The position numbers and the translations under genes are program-made. The notes beneath the pieces were generated by a model that was not told the DNA's origin, did not search any database, and saw only the letters and a list, made by a program, of their open reading frames with translations. Below, piece after piece: positions 26,823 through 36,338 of a stretch of 61,387 nt of DNA. This DNA is from a virus. Numbering within the stretch: position 1 is the first letter of the stretch; each line of letters opens with the position of its first letter. The stretch covers positions 1-61,387 of IMG/VR virus record IMGVR_UViG_3300028103_000018. One strand, given 5' to 3'.

Positions 26823-28490
26823 CTACATGTTCGCCCAGGCACCGTTGATCCGGCCCTGCATGGTGTTGGTGGTAGTGTTGTAGATGATCATGCCGTTGAC
26901 TGCGGTTAAAGCATCACGCTGTGCAGTGGTCATCCTTGGTACGATCAGAGCGCCAGTAGTGGAATCGATCTGAAGCGCCGCTGAAGTAGCAACCGTGCTG
27001 GTTCCAAGAGCCAAGCGTCCAGATGTTGACAGGTAGAAGTCGGTGACAAACCCGGTGGTGCCGTCGTTGGTGAATCTGTAGAGGCCAAAGTCATCACCCC
27101 CGTACCCCCAGTAGATCCCTCGCCTGTAACCGGAAGCGTTCGTTACGCCAATAGTGTCAAGCAGGATCGCATTGTTCGACCCCGTCTGAACCCGCATGGC
27201 GCACGCGATGTTGGACCCCTGGTTGGCAAAGCCCTGCGCCCCTGAGACTACAAACTTGCCGATAGTAGAGGAAGCAGTGCCGACAAATGTGTTCCCGCTT
27301 GTATCGATCCTCACCTTCTCAGACTGCGAAGCCGTCCTGAAGATGATGGCATCAGATGTCCCAGCGCCAGAAGTAGATTGAAGGATGAGTGTGGAGGACG
27401 CTGTCGTACCTCCATTCACTATAGGGATTACGGCGCTTGTCGTTATAGTAGGGGTGGCAATCGTAGGGCTAGTGCCGAATACAAGAGACCCTGACCCGGT
27501 CTCGTCAGAGATTACGCCTGCCAGTTGGGCGGAGGTGGTGGCAGCGAACTGAGCCAAAGTCCCGCCCGTAATCGCCATCGTCCCAGCCTGAAGGGTGGTA
27601 TTTCCGTCGGCCAGGGTGACCGTTCGGCTTGCGGTCAAGGTAGTCGGAGTGAGGGTGACCCCAAAAGATCCGGTCCCACCTGCCCTACCCGCCAAAACAA
27701 CAGCGTCCTGCGTTGCCGCCACCCTAGCGGTTATCGACCCGAATACTTCTAGCTTTGTTCCAGGACTAGCCGTGCCTATGCCAACACTCCCAACAGCATG
27801 AAGGTTGCCGCTTGCCAATAGCGCCATATTGTAAGCGCCAGTAGAAATGCCGAACAACAGCTTGCCACCAGTGTTCCTGTAGCAAATGTCTCCTGCGGAA
27901 GCATCAGAGAACCACTGGCCCGAAGCGGCAGCATAGGAAACCCACGGGTTAACGCCAGCGCCACCAGATCCGATGCCAGAGGGTCCGGTCGTAGGAAGGT
28001 TGATCCAGTGCGCGGTGTTCCCGGTAAACCAGGACGCCATCGTCGCCTGCCCGCCAACAACACCTACGGTCAGAGAGGTGGCCGTAGCTACCCCGATATT
28101 GGGCGTGACAAGTGTTGGAGAAGTTGCCAGGACAACAGACCCAGAACCTGTTACGGCGCTGACCTGAGTGCCGTTGATCCTGAGAACATTTCCAGACCCG
28201 GCGGTATCGAACGTCTTGTTCGTGAGGGTGTCTGTCGTAGCCTTGCCGACGAGAGTATCCGTAGCGGAAGGCACTGTAATAGTGCCGGAAGCAATTGCCT
28301 GCGCCTGGAGAGTAGTTGATCCAGACGTAGCGCCGTTAAGCTGTATCGCAGAGAAGGACACAGACCCGGCTGATATCGACGGCACTACAAGAGTTGAAGT
28401 AGTGAAGTCGTATCGGAAGCCACTGTACTCCGTGTACACATGAGGAGAACATACGACAGGTATGGCTCCAATTGTTTCCAGTGGCTTCAC
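26823..28490 (-). CDS. Tail fibre protein
   Basis: 555 residues, Ser/Thr/Gly-rich beta structure with the fibre repeats LTNKTFDTAGSGN and GIGTASPGTKLEVFG. The last 40 residues (PRMTTAQRDALTAVNGMIIYN, then NTMQGRINGAWANM) match the end of the other fibre at 20798. The 87-nt gap downstream holds no gene. Host-receptor binding inferred. Confidence 0.7.
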   Translation of the reverse strand: MKPLETIGAIPVVCSPHVYTEYSGFRYDFTTSTLVVPSISAGSVSFSAIQLNGATSGSTTLQAQAIASGTITVPSATDTLVGKATTDTLTNKTFDTAGSGNVLRINGTQVSAVTGSGSVVLATSPTLVTPNIGVATATSLTVGVVGGQATMASWFTGNTAHWINLPTTGPSGIGSGGAGVNPWVSYAAASGQWFSDASAGDICYRNTGGKLLFGISTGAYNMALLASGNLHAVGSVGIGTASPGTKLEVFGSITARVAATQDAVVLAGRAGGTGSFGVTLTPTTLTASRTVTLADGNTTLQAGTMAITGGTLAQFAATTSAQLAGVISDETGSGSLVFGTSPTIATPTITTSAVIPIVNGGTTASSTLILQSTSGAGTSDAIIFRTASQSEKVRIDTSGNTFVGTASSTIGKFVVSGAQGFANQGSNIACAMRVQTGSNNAILLDTIGVTNASGYRRGIYWGYGGDDFGLYRFTNDGTTGFVTDFYLSTSGRLALGTSTVATSAALQIDSTTGALIVPRMTTAQRDALTAVNGMIIYNTTTNTMQGRINGAWANM

Positions 28491-28502
28491 GTTGCACCTC
28501 TC

Positions 28503-28754
28503 CTAGTTGGGCTTAACCTGCACCCATTCCAGGGTATCGTTATCGAGAGACCAGCCGCACCCTTGAGACCAGCCCTGAAGGGAGTTGTTCTCTTTCTGGA
28601 GATCCTCGACGAGAGTCTTTTCTTTCTCGACAAGGGAGTCAAACTCCGTCTTCAGGGCGTGCTTCTGGTTGGCAATAGCGGCCAGCTTGTACTGCAAGTC
28701 ACGAATCTTCAGCTTTTGCTCTACGGTGATGTCCGTAGGTTTGGTGTTTTCCAT
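28503..28754 (-). CDS. Short coiled-coil protein
   Basis: 83 residues. Residues 8-58 form one coiled coil (VEQKLKIRDLQYKLAAIANQ...TLVEDLQKENNSLQ), followed by a Trp-rich end (GWSQGCGWSLDNDTLEWVQV). It may be a fibre-trimer clamp or chaperone; inference from position between two fibres. Confidence 0.45.
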   Translation of the reverse strand: MENTKPTDITVEQKLKIRDLQYKLAAIANQKHALKTEFDSLVEKEKTLVEDLQKENNSLQGWSQGCGWSLDNDTLEWVQVKPN

Positions 28755-28777
28755 ACACCTATGTTACATCAGGTGCG

Positions 28778-29170
28778 CTACTTCGGGGGAGCAGCAGGGG
28801 CTTCGATCAGACCGGAGGCCTTGTCGAGAGCGATCTGGTACTCAGCCTGTGCCTTGACGACATTCTCCTGCGCCGCAACAACAGAGGCGGGGGGAGCGTA
28901 GGACACAATCTGCTTGACCTGGAGCAAGATCAGATCGTTCGCGAAGTTCACCGCGATGTCGGTCGGGGTGTCGGTCGGGCTGTTCTGATACTTGTTCCAC
29001 GGCGGGCCGGTAGGATCAAGCGGGTTCGGCTTGGTCTGGGTAATCAGCCAGTTGTAGAGGCTGTCCACGCCATCCTGTGGAACCGTCTTCAGTTCACGGA
29101 CAACGGTCGTGCCGTCGTCCATATAGAAGGTGAGAGAGGGGGTGACTTTCGTCGCGAGAGGGTTTGCCAT
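28778..29170 (-). CDS. Fibre-cluster protein, unknown
   Basis: 130 residues. The N-terminal half is beta-like (LTFYMDDGTTVVRELKTV). The C-terminal half is a helix (SVVAAQENVVKAQAEYQIALDKASG) with an Ala/Pro tail. No family recognised. Confidence 0.45.
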   Translation of the reverse strand: MANPLATKVTPSLTFYMDDGTTVVRELKTVPQDGVDSLYNWLITQTKPNPLDPTGPPWNKYQNSPTDTPTDIAVNFANDLILLQVKQIVSYAPPASVVAAQENVVKAQAEYQIALDKASGLIEAPAAPPK

Positions 29171-29181
29171 ATTAGTTTCCT

Positions 29182-31125
29182 TTAGAAAGTGGTTAGCGCG
29201 ACACGCTTAATCGTGCCAGCCGCCGTTTGCACATAGATGTAGTTTGCGTCCGCCCAGATCGCCCCGGCGGTTCCGGCGTCGGTGGAGGCGGCGGGGGTGG
29301 TTTGGTCGCTGATAAAGCGGGAGGCTTGCATCTGCGTGTTTGCGCTGTCGTCCGCGAGGCGGGCTTGCAGGATCGCGGAAGAGCGCTTCAAGGAAGGGAA
29401 AGAAGAAGTAGTACCGCCGAGTTGAATGCGAGAAAAGTTCGTTCCGCTGTTATCACGAAGGCGCAACACTCCATCTCCCCCAGTATCCATTACTACACCA
29501 CCTGCATTATTTAGGAGCACATCCCCAGTAGTATGAAATCGCTGTGCGGAATAAAAAGTGCCGATGCTACTGACATACGCCAACGCCGTTCCCGCCGCAT
29601 TCTGCCACTCCGTCAGGTTTGTCGCACCCTGCCCTGCCCCGGCGCGGATAACGGCTTTGGTTACGCCGGTGGTGGGGGTCTGGTTGTAGACAGTAAATGT
29701 GCCAGCCGAGGTGAGGCTTGCCACGCTGTTCTCCGCAGCTCCAACCAAAAACTGAAAAGTGTCTGATCCCGAATTTCCTACCCGCCATGTCTGGGTACTG
29801 CTGTTTTTGAAAAATACTAGAGATGCGTAAGGAGATGCGAGTGCAGACTTTAAGGCCAGGTATGCGCCGTTCCCGAGGAATGTCCCCTGTGAATCTATGC
29901 CATCGTGGGCAACACTCGCCACCACCGTCCCAGCCGAGTTCTGCCACTCTTGGAGGTTTCCCGACTGCCCAGCGCCCGCACGAACGACGAGCTTGGTGGA
30001 GCCAGTAGCGGCGGTCGGATCAAACACCAGCAGGTTCCCATTCGTCCCCTTGTTCGCGGCGTGGAGGCCGTAGCCTAGGTCGGTGGTGGTGCCGATGAGA
30101 AAATTCCCGCTGGTCGCAATACGAGCACGCTCTAAATTATTGGCCCAAAAAGCTGGAAAGTAATTGGTATCCGCAAAGTGTCGGATTTCGCCTGTACTCG
30201 TATTTGCCGTAAGCGCGAAGACTTCCTGCGCCCCAGTGGTCCACAGGATATTGAAACCATCGGTTCCGGTGGTGGACACCGACACGCGCTTGGTCGGACT
30301 CGCCGTACCCACCCCGATCCTTGCCGCCGACAGATACCCATTCGCATTCGCCCCGCCATTCCCTACCTGAAGGACGCCAGCGGAGGCGCGGGAGATGGAG
30401 ACGTCTTTGGTATCAAACCAATTGCTCGTACTCGACCATGCAGCAAGGCCAGTAGATGCTAGATTGAGTCCCGACGTATACCCCGCCGTCTGCGTAGATA
30501 GAGCTGCGGTTGCAATGTCTACTGTAGACAGGATACCGGCGATCAATCCATCGCTACGGAAGAATGATTTGCTAGTTCCGCTCGCATCTTGGATATCTAT
30601 GACCTTATCGCCTGTTACGTTTGCTGCCCCCGCCCGCACGACTACCTTCGTCGTATCCGACACCCCCGACCCGCCGTAGAACCGCGCCGTTCCGGCGCTG
30701 CCCGAAGCAGCTACGTCGAGCTTGTAGTTGGAGTCGGTAGTGGTGCCGATGAGGAGGTTGCCGGTGGTTGACGCAAATCGCCCACGTTCTGCCGAGTTGG
30801 CAAAAAATGCAAGTGCTTGATTTCCAGTGGATGCAAGTCGCCAGGATGAACCAGAGTTATCCAAAGTAAAGGCTGAGATAGATGTGCGCGTGACGGTAAA
30901 TCCAGGTGCAGAACCAGATACCTCTAAAGTCGCACTCGGCGCATTCGTCCCCACCCCCAACCGATTGTTCGCTGCATCCCAGAACAGCGCCGTAGGGTCT
31001 TGATTCAGCGTCCCCGCCGCCGAGACGTAGGGGATAGCGCCGACAGTTGTCAGGTTGGACGCGCCGCCGACTTCGCCGCCAGGAACATCCCCGGTCAGAT
31101 CACCTTGAATCGTAATGTTTCCCAT
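29182..31125 (-). CDS. Large tail fibre with internal repeats
   Basis: 647 residues. Three or more internal repeats: GNLLIGTTTDSNYKLDVAAS, GNFLIGTTTDLGYGLHAANK, and the KVVVRAGA / KLVVRAGAGQSGN / KAVIRAGAGQGATN series, each followed by EWQN(S/A)AGT. This is a typical beta-helical fibre shaft. GC content looks higher than in neighbouring genes, suggesting a recently exchanged host-range module. Confidence 0.72.
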   Translation of the reverse strand: MGNITIQGDLTGDVPGGEVGGASNLTTVGAIPYVSAAGTLNQDPTALFWDAANNRLGVGTNAPSATLEVSGSAPGFTVTRTSISAFTLDNSGSSWRLASTGNQALAFFANSAERGRFASTTGNLLIGTTTDSNYKLDVAASGSAGTARFYGGSGVSDTTKVVVRAGAANVTGDKVIDIQDASGTSKSFFRSDGLIAGILSTVDIATAALSTQTAGYTSGLNLASTGLAAWSSTSNWFDTKDVSISRASAGVLQVGNGGANANGYLSAARIGVGTASPTKRVSVSTTGTDGFNILWTTGAQEVFALTANTSTGEIRHFADTNYFPAFWANNLERARIATSGNFLIGTTTDLGYGLHAANKGTNGNLLVFDPTAATGSTKLVVRAGAGQSGNLQEWQNSAGTVVASVAHDGIDSQGTFLGNGAYLALKSALASPYASLVFFKNSSTQTWRVGNSGSDTFQFLVGAAENSVASLTSAGTFTVYNQTPTTGVTKAVIRAGAGQGATNLTEWQNAAGTALAYVSSIGTFYSAQRFHTTGDVLLNNAGGVVMDTGGDGVLRLRDNSGTNFSRIQLGGTTSSFPSLKRSSAILQARLADDSANTQMQASRFISDQTTPAASTDAGTAGAIWADANYIYVQTAAGTIKRVALTTF

Positions 31126-31128
31126 TGG

Positions 31129-31458
31129 CTACTCCATGTTCCCGGACTGACAGACAAAGAACGTACTTGCCGCCGCGCCGATAGTCTGGTTCAACCTGAC
31201 TGCCGTGACGGGAGAGACAAGCATGACGACCGTGTTCCCGGTCTGAGTGGTGGCATCAGGGTGGTCAATCCAAGTGCCGGATCCAGCACTGTACCCTGAA
31301 GCAAAGACATCGTCCAGTGTGAACTGAATCGTGTAGGTACACCCGGCACCACCATAAACACCGAGCGTCACATTGAACGGAGAGTCCGTCAATGTACTCA
31401 AAGGAACTGGGGCGCTAGTAGCAACCCCAGTCACAGCAATGCGAACGGGCTTACCCAT
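31129..31458 (-). CDS. Virion-associated protein, unknown
   Basis: 109 residues, all beta, Gly/Thr/Val-rich (TLGVYGGAGCTYTIQFTLDDVF). It resembles small decoration or fibre-base proteins. Position immediately before the large fibre suggests attachment. No motif. Confidence 0.45.
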   Translation of the reverse strand: MGKPVRIAVTGVATSAPVPLSTLTDSPFNVTLGVYGGAGCTYTIQFTLDDVFASGYSAGSGTWIDHPDATTQTGNTVVMLVSPVTAVRLNQTIGAAASTFFVCQSGNME

Positions 31459-31478
31459 AGCGCCCCTCCTTCTCTATA

Positions 31479-31976
31479 CTAGAACGTCACGCTTCCCATG
31501 CTGTAGATCGTCACAGCGGCGGTAGTGACATCCGTGAAGTTCAAGAGGAAGTCCTTCTGCGCGTTCTGGGCAATCGTCATCGTGCCGCTCAAGGTCAGGC
31601 CCGTGTTCGTCGTCATCGTGATCGTCTCGGCAGCGTCAGCCGTGTTGCGGATCGTGACGATAAACGAGGTGCCAACGACAGCGCCAGGAACAGCGGCAAG
31701 GAGATCGGCGGCAGTCGGGAAGACATCGCTACGGCCAGCGCCGTTCGGATCGCGGAGGATGAACCCGGTCTTGAGTTGCGCCGGGGTGTAGGTCACAACG
31801 CCAGCCGTGGTCACCGCGGCCGGGTTCGCCTCAAAGAACGGGACACTGGAGGTGTTCAGTACAACACCAGTACCCTGGGCGCTGAGGGTCAAAGAAACAT
31901 TCGCGGAAGCATCGCTGCTGTAGCCCTGGAAACCGTTCTGGCTCCGTACGGGACCGCTAAAGGAAGTGTTAGCCAT
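31479..31976 (-). CDS. Virion decoration-like protein
   Basis: 165 residues. Beta-rich, with NTSFSGPVRSQNGFQGYSS and TIRNTADAAETITMTTNTG patterns seen in phage head decoration or fibre-base proteins. Its start overlaps the end of the HNH gene by 8 nt. Confidence 0.5.
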   Translation of the reverse strand: MANTSFSGPVRSQNGFQGYSSDASANVSLTLSAQGTGVVLNTSSVPFFEANPAAVTTAGVVTYTPAQLKTGFILRDPNGAGRSDVFPTAADLLAAVPGAVVGTSFIVTIRNTADAAETITMTTNTGLTLSGTMTIAQNAQKDFLLNFTDVTTAAVTIYSMGSVTF

Positions 31977-32964
31977 TGAGATTCTCCTTCTGGGGGAATC
32001 CTCGTTCCGTCTCCCAGAACGTCTGCTGTGCAGTCTGAACGAGGGTGTAGTTGATTGTATCCTCGCACCTGCCGAGATGATGATCGACGAAGTGCTTGGG
32101 TCTGGATATATTGTCCGAGTGTTTCAGGAGCCTGAGGTTCCAAGGAACATGGAGACCACAGACAGTTCTCCCGTCAAGCTGAACAATATGATCTACATCG
32201 AATTGTATACCAGTTTCAAGTTCTAGAAGTTCGGCTTGTGCATGGAGGGATTTGATGTCCTCGCGCATCTGAGAGGTGATCCAGGGAGGGGTGGCGTTGC
32301 GGAGACGGGCGCGGCGGAAGGAGCCAGAAGCTCGGAATACATGAGGATTCTTCTTTTGGTATTCTCTGGCCCTTTGGTTGATGCGCTCCTTGTTTGCTAA
32401 AGCATACCTCTTCATAGAGGCATCCCTTTTGTCCTTATTTTTGTAGTAGTCCTTTCTCTTTCTGGCCAAGACCATGGGCTTCTGCTCTGGCTTCTGCCTG
32501 TTGATCTTGTTGTTTTCAACTTGGCACACATAGCAACCACCAGAGTCGGCGTACCGCTTATTGATATGGCCTCTTTGGCAACTAATTCCATTGAAGTAAA
32601 ACTTTGAACCAGATTCTTTAGCTTTCGCTCTGGTGAACGGGAGATCGAACCCCATAGAGAGCATGATCTCTTTGACGGAATTCAGCCTGTCGGCCTCGAC
32701 AAGATCTTTGATCCGCTTCTTTTCTGCGGCCTCAAGCCTTCGGATAGCATTCTTTTTCTCTCGCAAGACCACCTTCTGATCTTCGGTAAGAGCTTCCCTT
32801 TGAGCGGTTGAAAAAAGAAAACCACACTCCACACAACCAAAAGAGGACACAAAGCGTTGAGCAATGTGTCCTCTTGGGCAGGGCTTGCCTGTGAAGTAGT
32901 GGGTTAGTCCTTGTTCTATAGCCTGGCTTCTGGTGATGACATCCATGACATCATATTGCACCAA
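31969..32964 (-). CDS. HNH homing endonuclease with duplicated zinc module
   Basis: 331 residues between the capsid and decoration genes. Two copies of one module, TRSQAIEQGLTHYFTGKPCPRGH...C..C and TRAKAKESGSKFYFNGISCQRGH...C..C, precede a basic linker and the HNH core FDVDHIVQLDGRTVCGLHVPWNLRLLKHSDN. The gene is visibly richer in A/T than its neighbours. It is an uninterrupted free-standing homing enzyme using the structural promoter. No flanking intron was seen, since both neighbouring genes are intact. Confidence 0.85.
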   Translation of the reverse strand: MVQYDVMDVITRSQAIEQGLTHYFTGKPCPRGHIAQRFVSSFGCVECGFLFSTAQREALTEDQKVVLREKKNAIRRLEAAEKKRIKDLVEADRLNSVKEIMLSMGFDLPFTRAKAKESGSKFYFNGISCQRGHINKRYADSGGCYVCQVENNKINRQKPEQKPMVLARKRKDYYKNKDKRDASMKRYALANKERINQRAREYQKKNPHVFRASGSFRRARLRNATPPWITSQMREDIKSLHAQAELLELETGIQFDVDHIVQLDGRTVCGLHVPWNLRLLKHSDNISRPKHFVDHHLGRCEDTINYTLVQTAQQTFWETERGFPQKENLNG

Positions 32965-33010
32965 ATTTCCAAGAATGTCAAACCAGGACTAACTCATTTG
33001 TTTTGATGGT

Positions 33011-33922
33011 TTAGGAAGCGCCAGGGCTACCATACACCCCAAGGGGGTCAGAATAACCTACTGAATAGCGCTCGCGTCCCTTGTACCGCATATTGCCCGT
33101 CTCGAAGTCGCCTTCCGCCGAGGTCTTCAGCGCAACACGCTCGAACATCTTCAGGCCGTTCGGCACATCCGTCTTCAGGAACCACGCATTCGTGTCCGTC
33201 AGCCAGTGGTTGACCGTGTAGCCTTCCGGCACCGACGACAGGTTGTAGATCGCGTTGATGTCGTTGTCAGCGGTGCTGGTCCGCAGAACCGACTTCAACA
33301 GGCGCTCCGCAACGAACATCAGAGCGGGCGGGACGATCAGCTTGCGGGGCTTCGCAGCGATCAGCAGGCCACGTTCGTCCGTCCACCCGGCGATCTGGAT
33401 GATCGCAGCCTCAAGCGAGGTTTCGTTGAGGTCAGCGCCAGTCGTCGGACGGTTGGAGTTCGTGCCACCCGTGATGAGCGGGTGATCCGTAGCGCAGAGA
33501 CGCTTGCCGTCACCGCCGGTGTACGAAGCCGAGAACGCATTGTTCAACACGTTCGCGCCCTTCACCTGCTTGGTGTTGGCAAACGCACGCGCCAGAGCCT
33601 TGGTGTACCGCTGGGCAACGGAGACATACAGGTTGTCTTCCATCGCTTCTTCGGTGATCGCAAAGCCGAGAGCAATCGTCTCGTGCGTGTACCGGGAGGT
33701 ATACGCTTCCTGCGCGTTGTCGTAGGCAATCGCGCCACCTTCGGACTTAACCGGGGCAGTGCCAAAGCCAGACAGCTTCACTTCTTCTTCAAAGGCGCGT
33801 TCCGAGCTAGAGATCTCGAAGATCTCCTTATGCTCTTCGCCGTACCGAGCATACTCCAGACCGAACAAGGCGTTCAGGCCAGGGACAAGCTCTTTCAACA
33901 TCTGTGAACGAGTAATCGCCAT
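33011..33922 (-). CDS. Major capsid protein
   Basis: 303 residues. MAITRSQMLKELVPGLNALFGLEYARYGEEHKEIFE and the later DHPLITGG, LLIAAKPRKLIVPPALMFVAERLL, GYTVNHWLTDTNAWFLKTDVPNGLK are conserved segments of HK97-fold major capsid proteins of this virion type. It lies downstream of scaffold and a decoration-like gene, as expected. Confidence 0.85.
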   Translation of the reverse strand: MAITRSQMLKELVPGLNALFGLEYARYGEEHKEIFEISSSERAFEEEVKLSGFGTAPVKSEGGAIAYDNAQEAYTSRYTHETIALGFAITEEAMEDNLYVSVAQRYTKALARAFANTKQVKGANVLNNAFSASYTGGDGKRLCATDHPLITGGTNSNRPTTGADLNETSLEAAIIQIAGWTDERGLLIAAKPRKLIVPPALMFVAERLLKSVLRTSTADNDINAIYNLSSVPEGYTVNHWLTDTNAWFLKTDVPNGLKMFERVALKTSAEGDFETGNMRYKGRERYSVGYSDPLGVYGSPGAS

Positions 33923-33950
33923 GATTGATTCTCCTTTCCTTGTTCAGTTC

Positions 33951-34547
33951 TTACGCGCCCGTCGCGTTCTGGTAGGCGTGGACGCCCTGGTTCCAGACAA
34001 CGAGACAGTCAGTGTAGGCATCGCCAGCCGTCGAGTACGGCGAGTCCACGAAGCCAATGATCTTCACAGCCAGCGTGTTCGTCGTGGCAATCGAGGCGGC
34101 AAGCAGAGAAGCCGTCGAGTTGCCGCTGACAGTGGAGCCAGAAGTGACAGCGGTGAGCGGAGCATTCTTGCCAAGGTCCGTGGTGGCGACGGTGCCGTTC
34201 GCCTGCACCTTGAGGACAACCCTGGGATCGTCAACAACGTACACATAGATCTTGGTCAGGCCAGCCGTGGTCGCGGTGGCCGGGAGATACTGCGCCCAAG
34301 TGGGACGACCCGTAGCATCGACATACTCGCAGCCGACAAAGATGCCGACAGGGGTATTCGTGTTCCGGGTGGTCGTGGGGGTAGCGCCACACACAGTGAT
34401 GACGCCGGAGTTCAAGCTAACGGGCGATCCAAAGTAGATGGCGTTCGTGTTGTCCGCCCCGATGGGGAACTTCCGAGCAGCGGCACGAAGAGCGCCGCCA
34501 GCCAACTCGTAGGGGATCAGGCCGTAGGGAGTAGCGGTGGAAGCCAT
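33951..34547 (-). CDS. Head decoration-like protein
   Basis: 198 residues, beta-rich (TPYGLIPYELAGGALRAAARKFPIG, GIFVGCEYVDATGRPTW). It matches the pattern of a small structural protein regularly found beside this type of capsid gene. Decoration function is inferred from position. Confidence 0.55.
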   Translation of the reverse strand: MASTATPYGLIPYELAGGALRAAARKFPIGADNTNAIYFGSPVSLNSGVITVCGATPTTTRNTNTPVGIFVGCEYVDATGRPTWAQYLPATATTAGLTKIYVYVVDDPRVVLKVQANGTVATTDLGKNAPLTAVTSGSTVSGNSTASLLAASIATTNTLAVKIIGFVDSPYSTAGDAYTDCLVVWNQGVHAYQNATGA

Positions 34548-34556
34548 GTCTATCCT

Positions 34557-34997
34557 CTAATTTCCTGTTCCGAAGGTGACCTTCGTGCTGCTGTCCTTGA
34601 ACAGCGGCATACGAGAGTCATTCTCCTTCATGAGATTATTGTTTACCGCATCGGCCTGCCTGCGGGTCAAATCCTCGTAATAACGAGTTCTTTGTTCCGC
34701 CATGGACCGAGCAGTTTTACAGAGAATCAGGCCACCGATCTCAATGGTGCCATTCTTCGATTCGTTCATGATGATCTCTGCCATGATCTCAGGATGATCT
34801 TCTGCTCTGGCAACGGTCCAGCCTTCACGGAGGCGCATGGACACGTTCGAGGGGTCAGACTCACCACGAATCGATTTACGAACCCAGCGGAACACCCAGT
34901 CAGAACTGGGGGCGGGGTCAGGCAACAACGAGGGCGGTTTCCAAGTTTCGGTGCGCGACTGAGATTCGCGGGTTTCCAACTCACGGTTCGGCTTCAT
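34557..34997 (-). CDS. Head-module protein
   Basis: 146 residues. Polar N-terminus, then WVFRWVRKSIRGESDPSNVSMRLREGWTVARAEDHPEI and a helical AEQRTRYYEDLTRRQADAVNNNLM segment. Found between scaffold and decoration genes; it may be a capsid or scaffold accessory protein. No enzymatic motif. Confidence 0.5.
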   Translation of the reverse strand: MKPNRELETRESQSRTETWKPPSLLPDPAPSSDWVFRWVRKSIRGESDPSNVSMRLREGWTVARAEDHPEIMAEIIMNESKNGTIEIGGLILCKTARSMAEQRTRYYEDLTRRQADAVNNNLMKENDSRMPLFKDSSTKVTFGTGN

Positions 34998-34998
34998 G

Positions 34999-36003
34999 CT
35001 ATTCCATCTCCTTCTGCTGCTTCAGTAGTTCTTTTGCGTACTGCTGGGGAGTGATACCCAGGCGCTTGGCGACGGCGAGAGCCGACTCGGTAAGCTGGAC
35101 TTTGGTGCGGGTCTGACCACTAGGCGTACGAGACGAGCTAATGACGACTCCGTTCTTGGGCTTTGCTGGTGCTGGGGTGGCAGGCTTCTCTTGCTCCTGC
35201 GTCCCAGGGATGTTGTTCTTGAATTGACTCACAGCGCCGTCGATAGCCTCGTAGTACTGATCAGATTCTGGATCAACTCCAGCGGAAACCAACTTGCTGT
35301 GAATGTCAATCGCGTACCCGGTAAGCGCCATGTCCTGGCCGAACCATGGATTACGCTCCTTCCACAACACAGCCTTGGCTGATACCTGTGGTGCCTGAGG
35401 TTGAGGTGCAGGCTGAGGAGGCACATACGCTTGCTGTGTTTCTTGTGGCTGTAAATAGCTTACACCCTGGCTGGGAGGCGGGGTGTACGATTCAAGCGCA
35501 CGCTTTTCGTTGGCAAGTACGGCGATCTTCTCTTGCGCCGAAGCCATCTTGTCCGTGTCGCCAGCCTCATACGCCTCGCGCAGTTCTTTCTTCGCAGCAT
35601 CCAGGTCGGAAGCCTTTTGCCTGACCGTAGTGTGGATCAACGCACGCTGGCTGGCCTCGTTCTGCTGACGGAACTGCTCGATCTGCTGCTGAAGGGCGGA
35701 AGCATAGTTGAGTGCTTCAAGTTTCTCCCGATCCGCACGCTCTTTCTGGCGGCGCTCCTCATGAAACTCGTACTTCAGGCGCTTGATCCGCTTCTGAACG
35801 CTCTCGGAGTAGTTCTTGAGTTCGTCTTCTTCGTTCTGCGGCGCTGCTTCCCTGGTTTCGTCGCGAGGAGGGCGGCGATCCTCAGGAGGAGTGTCGTCAA
35901 CTACCTCAATATCCAGTTCTTCTTCGGCCTGAGCGGGAGATTCCTTGGATTCATCCTGAGCGCCGGGAAGAATGAGTTCAGATTCCATGTATTCTTCTGG
36001 CAT
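34999..36003 (-). CDS. Scaffolding protein
   Basis: 334 residues. Acidic N-terminus (residues 1-60), long central coiled coil (KNYSESVQKRIKRLKYEFHEERRQKERADREK...), Pro/Gln-rich linker and a basic, helical C-terminus (ALAVAKRLGITPQQYAKELLKQQKEME). This is the classic layout of phage head scaffolds. It overlaps the GroES-like gene by 1 nt. Confidence 0.7.
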   Translation of the reverse strand: MPEEYMESELILPGAQDESKESPAQAEEELDIEVVDDTPPEDRRPPRDETREAAPQNEEDELKNYSESVQKRIKRLKYEFHEERRQKERADREKLEALNYASALQQQIEQFRQQNEASQRALIHTTVRQKASDLDAAKKELREAYEAGDTDKMASAQEKIAVLANEKRALESYTPPPSQGVSYLQPQETQQAYVPPQPAPQPQAPQVSAKAVLWKERNPWFGQDMALTGYAIDIHSKLVSAGVDPESDQYYEAIDGAVSQFKNNIPGTQEQEKPATPAPAKPKNGVVISSSRTPSGQTRTKVQLTESALAVAKRLGITPQQYAKELLKQQKEME

Positions 36004-36338
36004 CAGACCCTCTCTACACTGTCAGGGTTGGGGACAACAGCCTCGGGCGTGTCGTCGTTGATGAGACGGTACTCATCTCCATCAATCTTCATGCGAGTGC
36101 CGGAATAACTGCGGAGAATGATGTGATCCCCCACAGAACACCACGCACCATTCGGGAATCTGACCGGATCTTTGTAGCAATCAGACCCGATAGCGAGTAC
36201 CTGAGCAACAAGGGAGGCGGTATTCTCGTCCTGCTTGGTCTGGTCAGGAAGGTACAGCCCGCTTTTGGTCTTTTCCTCGACAACTTTACGCATCTTGACG
36301 AGGATCTTGTAGCCAACCGGGGTTGGGAGTGTATTCAT
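36003..36338 (-). CDS. GroES-like co-chaperonin
   Basis: 111 residues. LPTPVGYKILVKMRKVVEEKTKSGLYLPD is the Cpn10 opening strand and start of the mobile loop, followed by VAQVLAIGSDCY, GAWCSVGDHIILRSYSGT and DGDEYRLINDD, all GroES strands. It should cap host GroEL and, like T4 gp31, may enlarge the folding cage for the capsid. It lies between portal and scaffold, which supports a head assembly role. Confidence 0.82.
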   Translation of the reverse strand: MNTLPTPVGYKILVKMRKVVEEKTKSGLYLPDQTKQDENTASLVAQVLAIGSDCYKDPVRFPNGAWCSVGDHIILRSYSGTRMKIDGDEYRLINDDTPEAVVPNPDSVERV

